In this document: one piece after another, positions 10,301-20,800 of the stretch
How the letters are laid out: each line of letters opens with the position of its first letter
Numbering within the stretch: the stretch's first letter is position 1
Assembly: GCA_965644295.1 (NCBI GenBank)
Contig: CBFFRP010000395.1
Span: 1 to 64,000 of the forward strand
Reading direction: 5' to 3'
Source of the DNA: Paraphysomonas bandaiensis
Lineage: Eukaryota; Chrysophyceae
Length of the DNA stretch: 64,000 nt
Translations under genes and position numbers: made by a program
Notes under the pieces: model-generated
The model's input: the letters and a program-made list of their open reading frames with translations, nothing else
Database searches by the model: none
What the model was told of the DNA's origin: nothing

Positions 10301-11214
10301 AGCTCTCGCACCTTTCTACAGAATGCTCCGAAATCTTTTGGTGCAGATTGACCTTGGCCTATATCCGCTATAAATTTCTCTTTGGCATCCTTTCTGAAGG
10401 AATGTCCGCCCACAAGTTTAATGTTTTTCTTGAGGGTTTTGACTATGGTATCCGAGGCTACCTCTGTGAGACTTGCCTCCGGAATGAGCTTATAAAGCTC
10501 ATTCAGACGTCCATATTCTTTTAAGAATACTTTAGGAACATGAATATCCACCTTAACCTTTGGTCCAATGATATTATCTATGAACCTAGGAAGAGGCTCC
10601 AATGTATCAGAGTATCGCTCCTCTTCCTCTAGAAAGGCTTGCTTTAACCACTGAATCAATTCCTCAGTAGTTACAATGTTTGGATCTAGCCAGTCCTCGT
10701 CAGACTCATCTCCAAAATCCTGCTGTCGCTGAAACTGAAGCATATCACGCACTGTTGGTGCCATGATTTCTGACCTTATGAATTTTGTCCCTTTAGGATC
10801 TCTTTTCGAGAGATTTTCACAAAATTCGATGATATCCTCATCTTGCACACTACCTAAGTAGGGAATAGAGTCGGTATTGATTACTTCATGTGGAGTGGAT
10901 TCCGTCGCAATGACTTCATTCAAGTCAATGCGCTCACTCCTGTTGGGGTGCGGATCTCCACTCCTTTGCTTCTTTCTCTTTGGTTGAGAAGAAGAGAGCT
11001 CACGAAATGATACTCCACTCAATTCTCCTTCAGCCTCTACTGATGTCTCAGTTTGAGGAGAAGATTGCATTTGAGATGATGTTGTTGCATCTCTTGCTCG
11101 TTTTCGAGAGGATTCTCTCTCTCTTTTCGTCTTTTTAGACGAAGAACCCGAAGCAGCTAACAATTCCTCTATTTGAGGAGCTGCTTTTATTTTGCTTCTC
11201 TTACTTTCCCCCAT
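7342..11214 (-). CDS. Retrotransposon Gag-Pol polyprotein (gag to integrase N-terminal half)
   Basis: 1,290 codons starting 49 bp inside the 5' LTR. Approximate order: a Ser/Lys-rich N-terminus; a gag body to about 340; a variant zinc knuckle CWICGNLHKGDC (C-x2-C-x3-H-x3-C) near 355; an aspartic protease with the DTGATGNN triad near 460; reverse transcriptase from about 720 with YLDD near 875; RNase H with TDASDYG near 1028; the integrase zinc domain (HHGIDRT ... CPCC) near 1178; and the first catalytic Asp in AVDFIQS near 1241. Gag and pol share one frame, with no stop or shift between them. The ORF ends a few codons after the break, so this copy cannot make full integrase unless the break is a sequence error or is bypassed. 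Confidence 0.93.
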   Translation of the reverse strand: MGESKRSKIKAAPQIEELLAASGSSSKKTKRERESSRKRARDATTSSQMQSSPQTETSVEAEGELSGVSFRELSSSQPKRKKQRSGDPHPNRSERIDLNEVIATESTPHEVINTDSIPYLGSVQDEDIIEFCENLSKRDPKGTKFIRSEIMAPTVRDMLQFQRQQDFGDESDEDWLDPNIVTTEELIQWLKQAFLEEEERYSDTLEPLPRFIDNIIGPKVKVDIHVPKVFLKEYGRLNELYKLIPEASLTEVASDTIVKTLKKNIKLVGGHSFRKDAKEKFIADIGQGQSAPKDFGAFCRKVRELNNDYSQAVRKVKRMETKLDSKETSKSNKTKNTKTSSSSSSSSTKATTDTKEACWICGNLHKGDCTRKTCAWANHEKKPWKDSTQGKKYAVMGWSTCPYVENPDGPPRSKTSKLSCPKCLYINAIDMNNDMLDVFVYPKADVNVQQVKENLRAKALLDTGATGNNFINQELADMLVARYRIPLHECNIKICSALDNACCSSKQYMIITIRLTDEYNNTLDIELQCLIIDSTFDIIIGRETIKKYRLVDHFPSHFMERELAGKMLATAAGHAEKTQLLSEHISERATCYNNMETLRRQAKEHLSYNNNLLTSNSLVSTMYSPPISSMRISAYEKEDIGEIRDNYLESIPEEIVTNTQEKVEGTTLPTKISGPESLQRRVREIHEIYKDRFRTTVSDMPMDVPPFELEVDRDAWEQPKHCGPPRKMDRVRQYACKKQIDTFVEHGIIQPSTAPYYSQVLLVPKPNDKWRFCVDYKGLNKHTQRERWPIPNIKEMLERIGSKKPKYFIILDLVSGYYQAKISEYSRKWTAFITFWGVFEWLRLPMGLSGAPSYFQRVLTTIVLAGLIMFICELYLDDLIIYASTEDELIENYVKVLERFRKYNVYINPEKVKIGESEVQYVGHTLNEEGLHFTRERLDSVLNFPKPETMKGLKSFLGLANYFRDHVHNHSLVVRPLNKMLLNYHRRKRLQWTEDANEAFEKIKLMIHECPTLFFIDDESPIYLLTDASDYGIGAYLYQVVDGVERPIGFLSKTFDERMMNWDTPQKEGYAIYYALDKWDYLLRYRYFTIKTDHKNITQLRTDYAKDKKVQRWLKCFQAYDYDLCDIKGSDNVVADAFSRLCALESKMETKCASLIPDIKVPNKEWEIIKRFHNNVTGHHGIDRTIQKLRDNGHKWSKQGAHVTKFIKTCPCCQKMSRIKPIINAHPFTVSTYGPMQRIAVDFIQSLHPDEDGYTNILVIIDSFSRWVELIPTKNLTAMAAAKGIASTPG

Positions 11215-11263
11215 AATATTGTTATATCACAGAGATTGAGTACTACTTATTAAGTAATATTAC

Positions 11264-11580
11264 TGTGGGCTTGCATACATATGTGTATGTGTGCAAAGCA
11301 ATACCCAAGTACAGAAGTACAAAATAATGATTATTATCGTATAATGAATCATGAATAATACTGTCTACAATATCAACGGCTAATAATACTGTCTACAATA
11401 TCAACGGCTAATAATACTGTCTACAATATCAACGGCTATTGCTAATCCCAACAATCACATTCCCTACAGTTTGTATTCCTAACTACATGGTACACGTATA
11501 CAATACAGTACTGTACTACTAATCATATAATACAGGACATGTACACGTATATATTCTATATGTAAGTGGATAGTCCTACA
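11264..11580 (-). repeat. 5' LTR of the retrotransposon
   Basis: 317 bp, same sequence as 5999-6315. It is the promoter-bearing LTR for the minus-strand element. Right flank is the target duplication ACAG at 11581-11584. Confidence 0.95.
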
Positions 11581-11946
11581 ACAGAATCCGCCTGCATCTC
11601 TTCCACCAGCTGAAATTCTACGTGAATTTACAGTCGTCGCTTCTCCTCCTCTCGTCGCGACGTCGACACCCCTGCAGCAGATTCCGTGTGTGGACAGACA
11701 CAATGTGTTCGATGATGTAGCTAATGAGTACATGCAACAACAAATTATGCAGGATCGAACAGCTCCTCGTGAAATGCACTCTCATGAGCAAACCCTGAGG
11801 CTTCAAATTTACGAGAATCTTCTAATGCGGAGAGGTAGATAGTAGTTTGTACTGCTATTTTTAACTACTTCTGTAGAAATTTAACTCTTCTAGAAGTTTA
11901 AGTTAATAATAATTGCGTTGAAAACTCAGCCTTGTAATTTTTGTAA
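11581..11946. repeat. Right arm of inverted repeat, outer part
   Basis: Reverse complement of 5262-5640. After the ACAG duplication it resumes the arm exactly where 5998 left off (aatccgcctgcatctcttcc). It ends at ttgtaa (11946), opposite ttacaa at 5262. On the plus strand it carries the end of the Pro-rich frame, terminating in LLMRRGR and a stop near 11840. Confidence 0.9.
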
Positions 11947-11989
11947 CATAACAATGTTACTTTTAGTATCTACTATTCATCAACAAAAC

Positions 11990-12245
11990 CTGGTCAAATC
12001 ACTTTACCAGGTTTGGTCATCACATCGACTTATTGCCAACCTCCAAAAGAACATAAAGGTCGAAGACAGTGGGCTGAGGAAGGATGCAAGGGATAAGTTC
12101 GTTGCAGATGTGAATCAAGTTTCACTCAATTCCTCAGATCCTTATGACTTTGGATCATTCGGCGAAAAAGTGCTGGAGGTGAATGAGGCCTACATCAAGG
12201 CCATTAAGAAGGTAAAGAGGATGTTTACTAAATTGGGCTGTAATG
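11990..12245 (+). pseudogene. Relict Ty3/gypsy gag fragment, plus strand
   Basis: The frame reads LQKNIKVEDSGLRKDARDKF, then DFGSFGEKVLEVNEAY and AIKKVKRMFTKLG. This aligns residue for residue with the gag of the intact element (LKKNIKL ... FRKDAKEKF, then DFGAFCRKVRELNNDY and AVRKVKRMETKL). The similarity is at the family level and the copy is diverged, so it comes from an older relative, not from the young insertion. No start codon or zinc knuckle is present. Confidence 0.75.
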
Positions 12246-12274
12246 GGCAATTACATCTTTGTTTGCTTCCCCTG

Positions 12275-12372
12275 TAAGACAATCCTCTGGAATCAACTTA
12301 TACAGTTGCCCCAATCGGCCATATTCCTTCAAGAAGGTTTTAGAAGCACCAAATTCCACCTTTACCTTAGGT
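12275..12372 (-). pseudogene. Relict gag fragment, opposite orientation
   Basis: The minus strand reads KVKVEFGASKTFLKEYGRLG then QLYKLIPEDC, matching KVKVDIHVPKVFLKEYGRLN and ELYKLIPEAS of the intact gag. In the intact gene this segment lies just upstream of the piece at 11990-12245, but here it is inverted relative to it. The fragments have therefore been rearranged. Confidence 0.72.
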
Positions 12373-12439
12373 AATAATCACTTCTTTATTCTCTTATATG
12401 AGTGTGGTGCTTTATACATAGATATAGACACTCACAGAA

Positions 12440-12565
12440 GTCTCATGGGCGTGCTGCATAACTGCACACATGAATGGATACAACCTTCCAGGTAAAGCAG
12501 GCAAACCCAAGATAATGTCATTTGTTTTCATGTCAATCACGTAGAATTCCCCAGTATACTGATAT
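12440..12565 (-). pseudogene. Relict retropepsin C-terminal fragment
   Basis: The minus strand reads EFYVIDMKTNDIILGLPAL, the strand and 'ILG' motif that follows the flap in retroelement aspartic proteases. It is isolated from the protease N-terminal piece near 13450. Confidence 0.5.
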
Positions 12566-12789
12566 GTATGAAATCTTCACAGGATTCGCTTCAAGCTTCC
12601 TAGGAAAGTCCAGAGAGGAAGCACTTCAGCACATAATACACCAGATCAGAAGTATCTTATCCGGTACGGATATCCAGCCTCAACACTCTGAGTATACACT
12701 GAGAAAGAGTAGAAACTGAATATGTATTAAACTGAGAACTGAAAATACAAAAACACTCTGTACGTGTTACAGAGTACAACAGAAGAGTA

Positions 12790-13500
12790 ACATATAACAC
12801 TACTAACAACGCAGAAAATATCGATGTCCATAAAAGTTTTGTATCCGACGATCTTGTCCAACTCATGTCTCACATTCGGGACCGTGTAATGCGGGCTCGG
12901 AATGCACTTATTCGTACGTAGTCTCCGCAAATCCGGATGAACGGTTTAGTCGCTTTCGGAACTATAACCAAACAAGACGCCCAAGGAGACCTACTAGGAA
13001 CGTAAATATATCCACAAAGACTTTTGAACTCCTTCTCGGCATCTTCGTGAAACCTCGGATTTACGGCCTCACTATTGGTTTAATCCAAGGAGGTAAATTA
13101 TCATCGAACTTGATATCCAGCGGGTCAACTCCTTTTGTGCCGTCCGACCGATCCGGAATAAGAACTTAACTCCTTTGCTCCTCAATAACTCCAATACCGG
13201 TTGACACTCTCAAAACTCTGGTAAAACATGCTCCTCAAACATACTATCAAACTCTACAACGACTTCCTCACTGGATTTTCCTAGGAAGCTTGAAGCGAAT
13301 CAAAACTGCGCAGAATCCGGCACCTCCAACTCTTCAGGAACAACTTCCTTATCGTTGTTGCTCCAGAGATGTAACGTTTATTGTAGCACATTAAGAACGT
13401 GCTCCTTGTTCGCTTGTGCTCACATAAAACACTTGAAAACAAATCCTTAGAAATGAAATTCGAAGTCAAAGCCCTAGTATCAAAATTCCACGCACAGTTA
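12790..13500 (-). pseudogene. Relict protease-RT region of a second retroelement family
   Basis: Reading down the minus strand: a protease-like DTRALTSNFISKDLF (about 13430-13475) in which the active-site Gly is Arg; a linker; then an RT N-terminal region with SPWASCLVIVPKATKPF and IRICGDYVRI (about 12950-13010); and PNVRHELDKIVGYKTFMDID (about 12800-12870), which matches the RT palm segment before the first catalytic Asp. Frames are broken by several shifts and stops. The sequence is distant from the intact element, so it is a different Ty3/gypsy-like family. I describe it only as a broken copy. Confidence 0.65.
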
Positions 13501-13869
13501 TAAAGTAATTATCGTAACATATAACATTTCCCTCAGAATGCGCTAGCGTCAGCTATCTCTTACTTTGAACATTAAGAACATCACCAGATTTCTGAGAAAA
13601 ACGCGGCCAACAGTCTCCGAGTCACCCAATCCATATAACTGCTTATGACCTTCAGAACCAATGGCGTCCTGTAATTGTCAAGCGGAGCCCCAAGGCCTAG
13701 GCGAAACCTTGTGTGGCCCTTTGGACTCATCAGCTGACATCTGGGACAGGATATTCATCATCTATATCCGAGTTCCACTTACAATCGCCCCATTATATCC
13801 CTCGATAACAGTTGCCATACAAAGTAAATGCCATACATCCTCGGGTTGCTTCCACAGACTTATAATGTT

Positions 13870-14080
13870 TAATTAACAATTGTTCCACTGATCCCCGATG
13901 ATCTGAGTCAGATCCCTCCTTAATCATATCTTCCACCTGCTCCTCAAAGACATCTGAATCCGATTCATTCACATCCTCAACAACGTGTACGGAGTCAGCT
14001 CCCCTACCATCTAAATCACTGTAGAAATCGTCTTCGATCTTAACGTTATTTAGAATTTTCTATTTCCCTTTATAGATACG
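13870..14080 (-). pseudogene. Acidic coding remnant upstream of the relict pol
   Basis: The minus strand gives an open acidic stretch (VEDVNESDSDVFEEQVEDM). It lies between the primer binding site at 14160 and the protease remnant, where the gag of this element would be. No specific gag motif is visible. Confidence 0.35.
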
Positions 14081-14147
14081 TCAAAGAAAACGATAGATCA
14101 GTTAACCACACCAAACAGTTCGAACTACGGATGTTGAGCTGGAACAA

Positions 14148-14160
14148 CATTCCGCTACCA
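14148..14160 (-). other. Primer binding site of relict retroelement
   Basis: The minus strand reads TGGTAGCGGAATG directly after an LTR-like end CTTGACA. TGGTAGCG is the usual complement of the 3' end of initiator tRNA-Met used by many Ty1/Ty3-type elements. It marks the 5' LTR boundary of the broken element. Confidence 0.6.
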
Positions 14161-14450
14161 TGTCAAGATTTGACATAATTAGGATTATTAACTGAACGTA
14201 ATACGCACTCAACGATATAATTACAAATTATAATCAATCTCACTTATCATTCATTGTCAATCGCCAAATTCATGTATCTCAACTGCCAACCATCTTCATA
14301 TGATCTTATACAGTCAAAATATTTTAGTTTCACTCCTGTAATCTTCATGTTACGGTCATAATTCAAATATCTTTGAACTACAATGGTCATAATTCAAATT
14401 GCTCTCAGACAGCAAAACTCAACAGTTACATTCTTTACTATTTCCAAGAA
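14161..14450 (-). repeat. Relict 5' LTR
   Basis: Ends in CTTGACA (minus strand) next to the primer binding site. About 14161-14422 is alignable with 31059-31374: shared words include gttgagttttgctgt, gattataat and the terminal cttgaca. The outer border is not clear; the repeat may extend to about 14600. Confidence 0.6.
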
Positions 14451-14848
14451 ATAATTCGCAATCTTGGATAGACACATTCTTATACAGTCACCGTAATTCA
14501 GTTTCTCTAAAAGTAATTCATAACATTTCGTTAGGTTCATAAATACTGCCTAGTCTCCACACGATGCGTCTACTCCATAATCTGGTAACGCTCAGCTAAA
14601 AAAGAAGTTAATAGTAATGTTCACAGAAAATTGAGCAGTGAACAGGTACCATTTGTCATCATATATTGGAGATATTATTATAGCAAAAGTAGTCGTGCAA
14701 AGCGAAATGATCACCAACAGGTACATCTGAAACAAAACCAACAAATTGCCGCCCACTACGATTTAAATAACAACGGAATTCCACAAACCGTAGGTCCCAT
14801 ACACTGCATTATACTACATACGCAAAGAGCGCTATACTAAAACAAACA
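14451..14848. other. Gene-free stretch
   Basis: Between the relict LTR and the stop codon of the Tra1 gene. It may include the rest of the relict LTR and the Tra1 3' UTR. No gene seen. Confidence 0.4.
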
Positions 14849-17800
14849 CTACACCCACGGCATCCAGGTGGCATCACATAACGCCAAGCAGTCAACTGAC
14901 TTCGCATTGTTGAGCAGGTCTTGAATGGATTCATCACAGCTACGATTGGAATCAGTATCACAGGTGTGGTAGGCTGGTGTCAGAGACTGAATTTTGTTCT
15001 CCACGTGTTGCTCGAAGAATACCTGTCATTACAATATTATGAGCGGTCAAATTATAGACAATAGCGTAACAGTACCCCGGTTCCATCAACTCTACTGCTG
15101 TCACCCGTTCCAATATTGTGGGTAGTAGCAATGCAATATTCGAGAAAATATAGTCTCCAAAAGCTCTGTTTACAAAGTGTTGATATAATAAACTATAAAA
15201 ATATATTTAGCCTACCTCTAGGAATGTGTTGTTCGTCGCGCAACCCATCAGCACATTTCCTATGGCAGTTCTCATGATTCCAGAGAGAAATGATGATGAC
15301 ATTAATTCTTCTAAGAACGGCGTGAGTCGACACAGAGGGCCCACTTTATCCAATTTAACTTGTCGACCATTAGCGGTCTCTACCACGCTTACAGCAGGGT
15401 GAACATTATATGACTCCACACGCCCACTTTCCGGAGAGAACATAAAGCTTCGCGGGCCAGGAGCTCTGCTATTCATAAGATATTCAACTATCCCGTGTAC
15501 GCCAACCTGACAGACTAGCGCCTTGCGAACTAAGTAAAACATTTCGCATGATGTTATGCGGCCAAACGCCTGTCTCATAACAGCAGATACGATTTTGTGT
15601 TCACTCCCAAGTGCCAATGCTTTCGAAAATGCGTGTCGCTTGGACGCGGTCACAATATCAATTGTTTCTCCATTGACATCCATTGACGCACAACCATTAT
15701 TATCGCATATGTACAATTCTGCATCTGTTCTGTAGGCTATCACATCATCCAGAGACGAGGCTGATCCCTTCGACTCGTCAACTAGTAACTCTTCCAATGA
15801 CACAGTGTGCCCATAGCATCGTGTTACACTAAGCTCAGCGCTAAATCTCATCGACGAAGGATGCATTATGGACAAGTCTCGGCTACGTGTGTGTGAACTC
15901 TGCTGAAATGCCCAGTCGAATGCACCACATACTTGACCAAACATGTTCTACGCAGTAAGGAGCTGTTAACACGAAAGCATATTCACAGAGTATACGCACC
16001 TCAGATGTAACCGAATCTAAACGTTGACCAAGATCATCGCTTGCGAGGCATACATCAAAGCAATGCACATCTCCATCACTACCTAGAAAACGAATGCGAT
16101 AGCGAACAACATTACCATGGCAAAGCACACGGTCAAACGTTGGTAGCAGTCGCACAATCTTCACATGCAAATCCATCTTCGGCTGCTGGAACATGGAGGC
16201 GCTCTCGTGGTATTGGCCAGGTACAGAAAGCAGCGGTCGATACAACTGAAGGCAGTTATTGTTTTCTATCGTGGAAAATCGTGGTGATCGAAGAGAGACA
16301 ATTGCTGGGGACAATTGCTTGGCCATTTTTCTGTGCAACGACGAACTAAGAGACATGACATTATCAAATGCAAAAATATACCTGGGAAGTTTGGAGGAAA
16401 TTGGAAACAGCTCTCCAGTTGCATGTGACAGGGAGTCAACCCATTTTACGGACAGATCCAAATACTGAGCAACAGTTACATTCCCGCGCGATCAAGGAAT
16501 TATTCATACTACCTCTTTAATTGTCCATTCACGTGAAATTCCGCTAAACGCTTCTACGAACTTGCTTTGGAGAGCAGTCGATTCACAACTTCCTTCATTC
16601 TGTATGCGTTTCAAGCAGTTCGAAATTATATTCATCACATCAGATGGTATAGGTTCCGAAAATCTCATCGTATAATCATCAAGTAATCGCCGAGAAAGGG
16701 CGTCCAGAGTGGAGAGAGTGCGCCAAGCAAACATATAAGGCTGCAAAACCGACTGGACTTGATTAGCAAAAAAATCGCTTAAATCCAGCTTGGCCCCGTG
16801 GGACACCTGCAAAGTGTTTCTTATTTTGTTCCGACAAAATTCCTCGGATTTAATCTCATCACTGGCATCGACAGGTAAAGTTTTCTTCGGGAGGTAATGA
16901 ATGACTGCCTCCGGGTGCTCTTTGGCAATGTCACAAATAATATCGACGACATAGTTTCGTTCGCGACGCTTGAGACCGGCAAAAAGAGTTGGTAGAAATG
17001 GAATCCACATCCATACAGGCATATTGGATGACTGTGATCGAAGTGTTGCAGCAAGTGACAATTCAGAGCTGTCGGCACATGCCACCAGCCATAATGCTCT
17101 CGCCAATAAAACCCTACCATTCTCAGAATTATTTTCAGCAGATTTTAGAATACAAACGATAGCTGACTGTGCTAACTCAGAGGTAGAGTCTTTCCTAAAC
17201 CAGTGATAATAGAAATCTCCCCAAGAGAGCCATCCTTTTGCGAACGTGGGACATATTTGTACACTCTGGGAATAAGACTGCTGTGCATCTTTGGAAAGGC
17301 CAAATTTAGATTGGAATTGGGCTTTCAAGCGGAATAGTTCAGCTTTTTGCTTGGCATCAAAATACTCCAAGTTCGTACTGTTAATGATATTGATACCATC
17401 ATGAAGTTGTTCCGTCGAGTCAGTGTAGCATATCAGTATTTGCTCACGAAATTTAGAATATGCATCCGAAACATCCACTGTACTTCCATCATCTAATCGC
17501 GCCAGAGCCTTAGTGCTAACATCTTCCAGGTGATGTTTCCTTGCCGCTCTCGCAAGAGCGACAACCGTCCACGGATAATCGTGTAATGACGCCAGCTGTG
17601 ATTCATCATTTAGGTTTCGAAACATATTTTTTATGAGGGAAAACACTTGAGTGCGCCACTGCAGTACACCATCCCACCACGGCAGGCCATCCCACATCTC
17701 AGGAAGGCGTTCCCTCCAAGTAATGAGATTTCCTTTAAGGTCTGGTAGACTCTTTTTCTGTGCACTTGTGCCAATTTCAGCCATTATTTGGATTGATTCT

Positions 17801-20800
17801 CTCGACTCAACGGCCCTGTGGAAAAAGTGAAGAATGTCCTTGTGTAATGTACAGTTTGAATTCCCGACTACGCGAGGTAAACAGTACCACTTATTTATCG
17901 CCATCTGGACAGACTGAGTCCACATTTTTTCCGCATGTTGATATTTTTGGTCGACGACAGATTGCATGACTTCCAGCAGCTTAAGATCATAATTCCCCCT
18001 CTCAAACTGAGCAGAAATACCGGCTGATGATTTTAATCGCCGCACTTCCGTCCAATTACACAACATGGCGCAAGATTCCATCCCAAGTTCAGGCAAACCA
18101 GAAGATCGCGCATATTCCGCAACAACGTCCCATTGAGATAAGTTCTTTGCACTCTGTAGCCATCTTTCTTCCCAAATTTCGTGTTCAAAAGAAGCTGCTG
18201 ATTCACCTTCCATAGGAAATGATGCGTTCTTCATTGTTTGAAGCAGTAAATCTTGCGAGTCGGGATACAACCCGTAAGATTGAAGGGCTAAAACCCGACC
18301 AGTAGATGGATGTCTGCAAAATTGGCGACAAACTTCAATGATAGTCTCGGAGTCGTTAATATCTCTAAGACAACTTACAATAATTCTGACAGCTCTGTCC
18401 CATCTATGTCCATTCAGCCCATTCGCGGTAGCATCTCGACAAACATTATCACACACTGCGTGCCAGAAATGATAGGCACAGCCAGCAGCACCTAAAAGCT
18501 CTGGCAAAAATTCAGCTCTCGGTTCTAATTCAAGGAGCGAAGTGACTATAATATGTGGAACGTTTTCAGCAAAAGGGAACTGGAAATTACTGAAGATGTG
18601 CTCAGGCCATGTCAAAGATGTTTTGTAGTCATGACGGGCAATATTACTAGACACCGCTGCAGTCAATGATGTTCGTTGTTCTGTAGTCGCGTGAATCCAA
18701 CCAGCTCTTAGAATCGTTTTCCATATGGAATCACCAATATAAGGGTTCATAAGGGGTAAATTGCCGAGACACTTTACAATGGTAGAGCCTGCCTTGGAGT
18801 TGTCATTCATTGCGGCGATAAATTTACGATATGGGTGAACATTATCGATCTCCACTTGAAGAAACTTCATTTCATCTAACGATTTGTCTTTGACATCGAC
18901 ATCGTATTTGCTGAGCACAACCTTTCTGTTCCGTGTTCGAATAGAACACGTGGGAAGCAAAAGTGACGCTATCACAGCGGGCCAATATCTATTCTCAAAG
19001 CAGTGGTTATCAGATGCGAACACAACTTTTAGTCTATCAATCAAACACCCACTACTGATTCCGGATTCCTCTATAATTCGACGAGAACACGCATTTCTCA
19101 GGGTTTCATTGCACGACATCAGCCCATATGACTGGAGTGCAATGGAACTTAAATGGCTCTTGACACCAAATTCACGTTGCATACCCACAGACGAATCAGG
19201 TGTGGATGACGCAGCCACCCGCTCCACGAGGGCGACTACACGAGATAGAGCGCACTGGGCATTTATTTCGAATCCCCAGCGGTCAAGATTACTTATGCTT
19301 GAAAATAACTCGGCCTGTTCGTTAAGAGACAAAGGACTGTCTTTTTGGGCCACCCATAAACAACAGTACTTGACAGCTTGGCCCCACAGAATGTGGTTAT
19401 CTGATACTTGTAGAATCGCATGTAAAACACTGAGGACAAATGATTTATATTCCCGGATATATCCCCCATGTACGGCATTGCACAAGAGCTGTACACATAG
19501 CAAGAGAGAGGTAATTGGCCCCTCAGTACTCGCGTTAGTCATATTGCCTGCCGATGAGTGATAACTATCAGGTAGTACTGTTTGAAGTGGGCTCCACTTC
19601 AGAGCCTCCACAGCCACTGCAGCATGTGGTGTGGCATAAATACACGACTTCTTATCTGCGCCAGCGTGAGCCTTCGACAACTAAAGTTACAATAATCAGA
19701 TTAAAACATTCAAGGACTCAAAAGTACCTGTTTAAGATGACGATCTAGCAAATTCTTACAATGTAAAACAATAGCCCCATCGTGATTCTCAATCCAAGAC
19801 GGCTGCAACTTACATATGTCATCTAAAAGTTGTAGAATCCACCAGTTTGGGTAAATTACACTTGATTCCGATTTTCCTCGCACTCCAGACTGTGACTTTA
19901 AATCCCGCGCGGATCCAGGGGTTTTCATATCACTTCTGCTAGCAACTGGTGTGTCGGGAACCTCTAATCGCAGACTCTTGTCAACTAAGTGCTTAAATTG
20001 TTGATAGAAGCCCGCTTGAATAAACGATAAAGGAGGGTTCGATGGTGGGTAACAATCAATTATTTTCGTCATGAATTGTCGAAATATCTTATTCAATGAA
20101 GGTTTCATAATATGGTCAGAATTAAAAAGTGGTGGAAGAAGACCTGTAATTAGTCCAATGTTGTAGTAGAGCAAAGTTGAGTCAGTATCACGCGATTCCA
20201 TACTTGCTGAAAGAAACTGAAGGAAAGTGGAGAGAATTCTGTCGGATATCTCTCCACTGCTACTACTCTCGCCTCCTCCACTAGAACCTGTCGTATTCGA
20301 TGAGGATGTGCTCCCTTTCGAAACCGCTCTCGACGATGAACTGATAGAAGATGCCTTGCTTCCCGCTTCAGGTCGTCCTTTCCCTCCAGTTTCAGCTCTG
20401 GGCTTCCCACTGCTATCAGAGCGAGACTTTCCCCCTATCTCATCCGTTCCTGCAGTTGCCTTGCCTCCTCCACTTTGTGGCTTAGAAGTGGTCGATGCCG
20501 CGGCCTTCGGAGCAGCATTCTTCGTTGCACTTACGCTGCTGGAGGCGTTGTAACTCTTCAAAAACGTGCTCAAAAGCCGCTCAAAGTAGTTAACCTTGAT
20601 ATCTTTCATGGGAACTATCGAAACCAACATACTATACAACTCAATGCACTTATCCGCAAGTCGACTCAGCCCATGCTCGCGACTATCAGCGACAAACAAT
20701 CCCAACCTCACTAAGAAATTCGCAAGCATTTGTACCATTGAGGAGTGCAGCGAAAACTCGTCTTCCTTCTCACTATGTGGACTAGCCGCAGGTGGGGTAT

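Larger units (their letters stand above)
5999..11580 (-). mobile_element. Ty3/gypsy LTR retrotransposon with chromodomain
   Basis: A complete-looking 5,582-bp element on the minus strand. It has 317-bp LTRs at both ends, a purine tract next to the 3' LTR, gag and pol, and a 4-bp target duplication. Domain order is gag, zinc knuckle, protease, RT, RNase H, integrase, chromodomain-like tail, which places it with Ty3/gypsy (Metaviridae), chromovirus-type. The two LTRs look identical by eye, so insertion was recent. One frame break in the integrase core separates the long ORF from the last ORF. It sits inside the right arm of a pre-existing inverted repeat. Confidence 0.95.

Noticed and set aside
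8847-10524. Plus-strand ORFs within the retrotransposon and within Tra1 (for example 18884-19561)
   Set aside because: Antisense shadows of well-supported coding frames.
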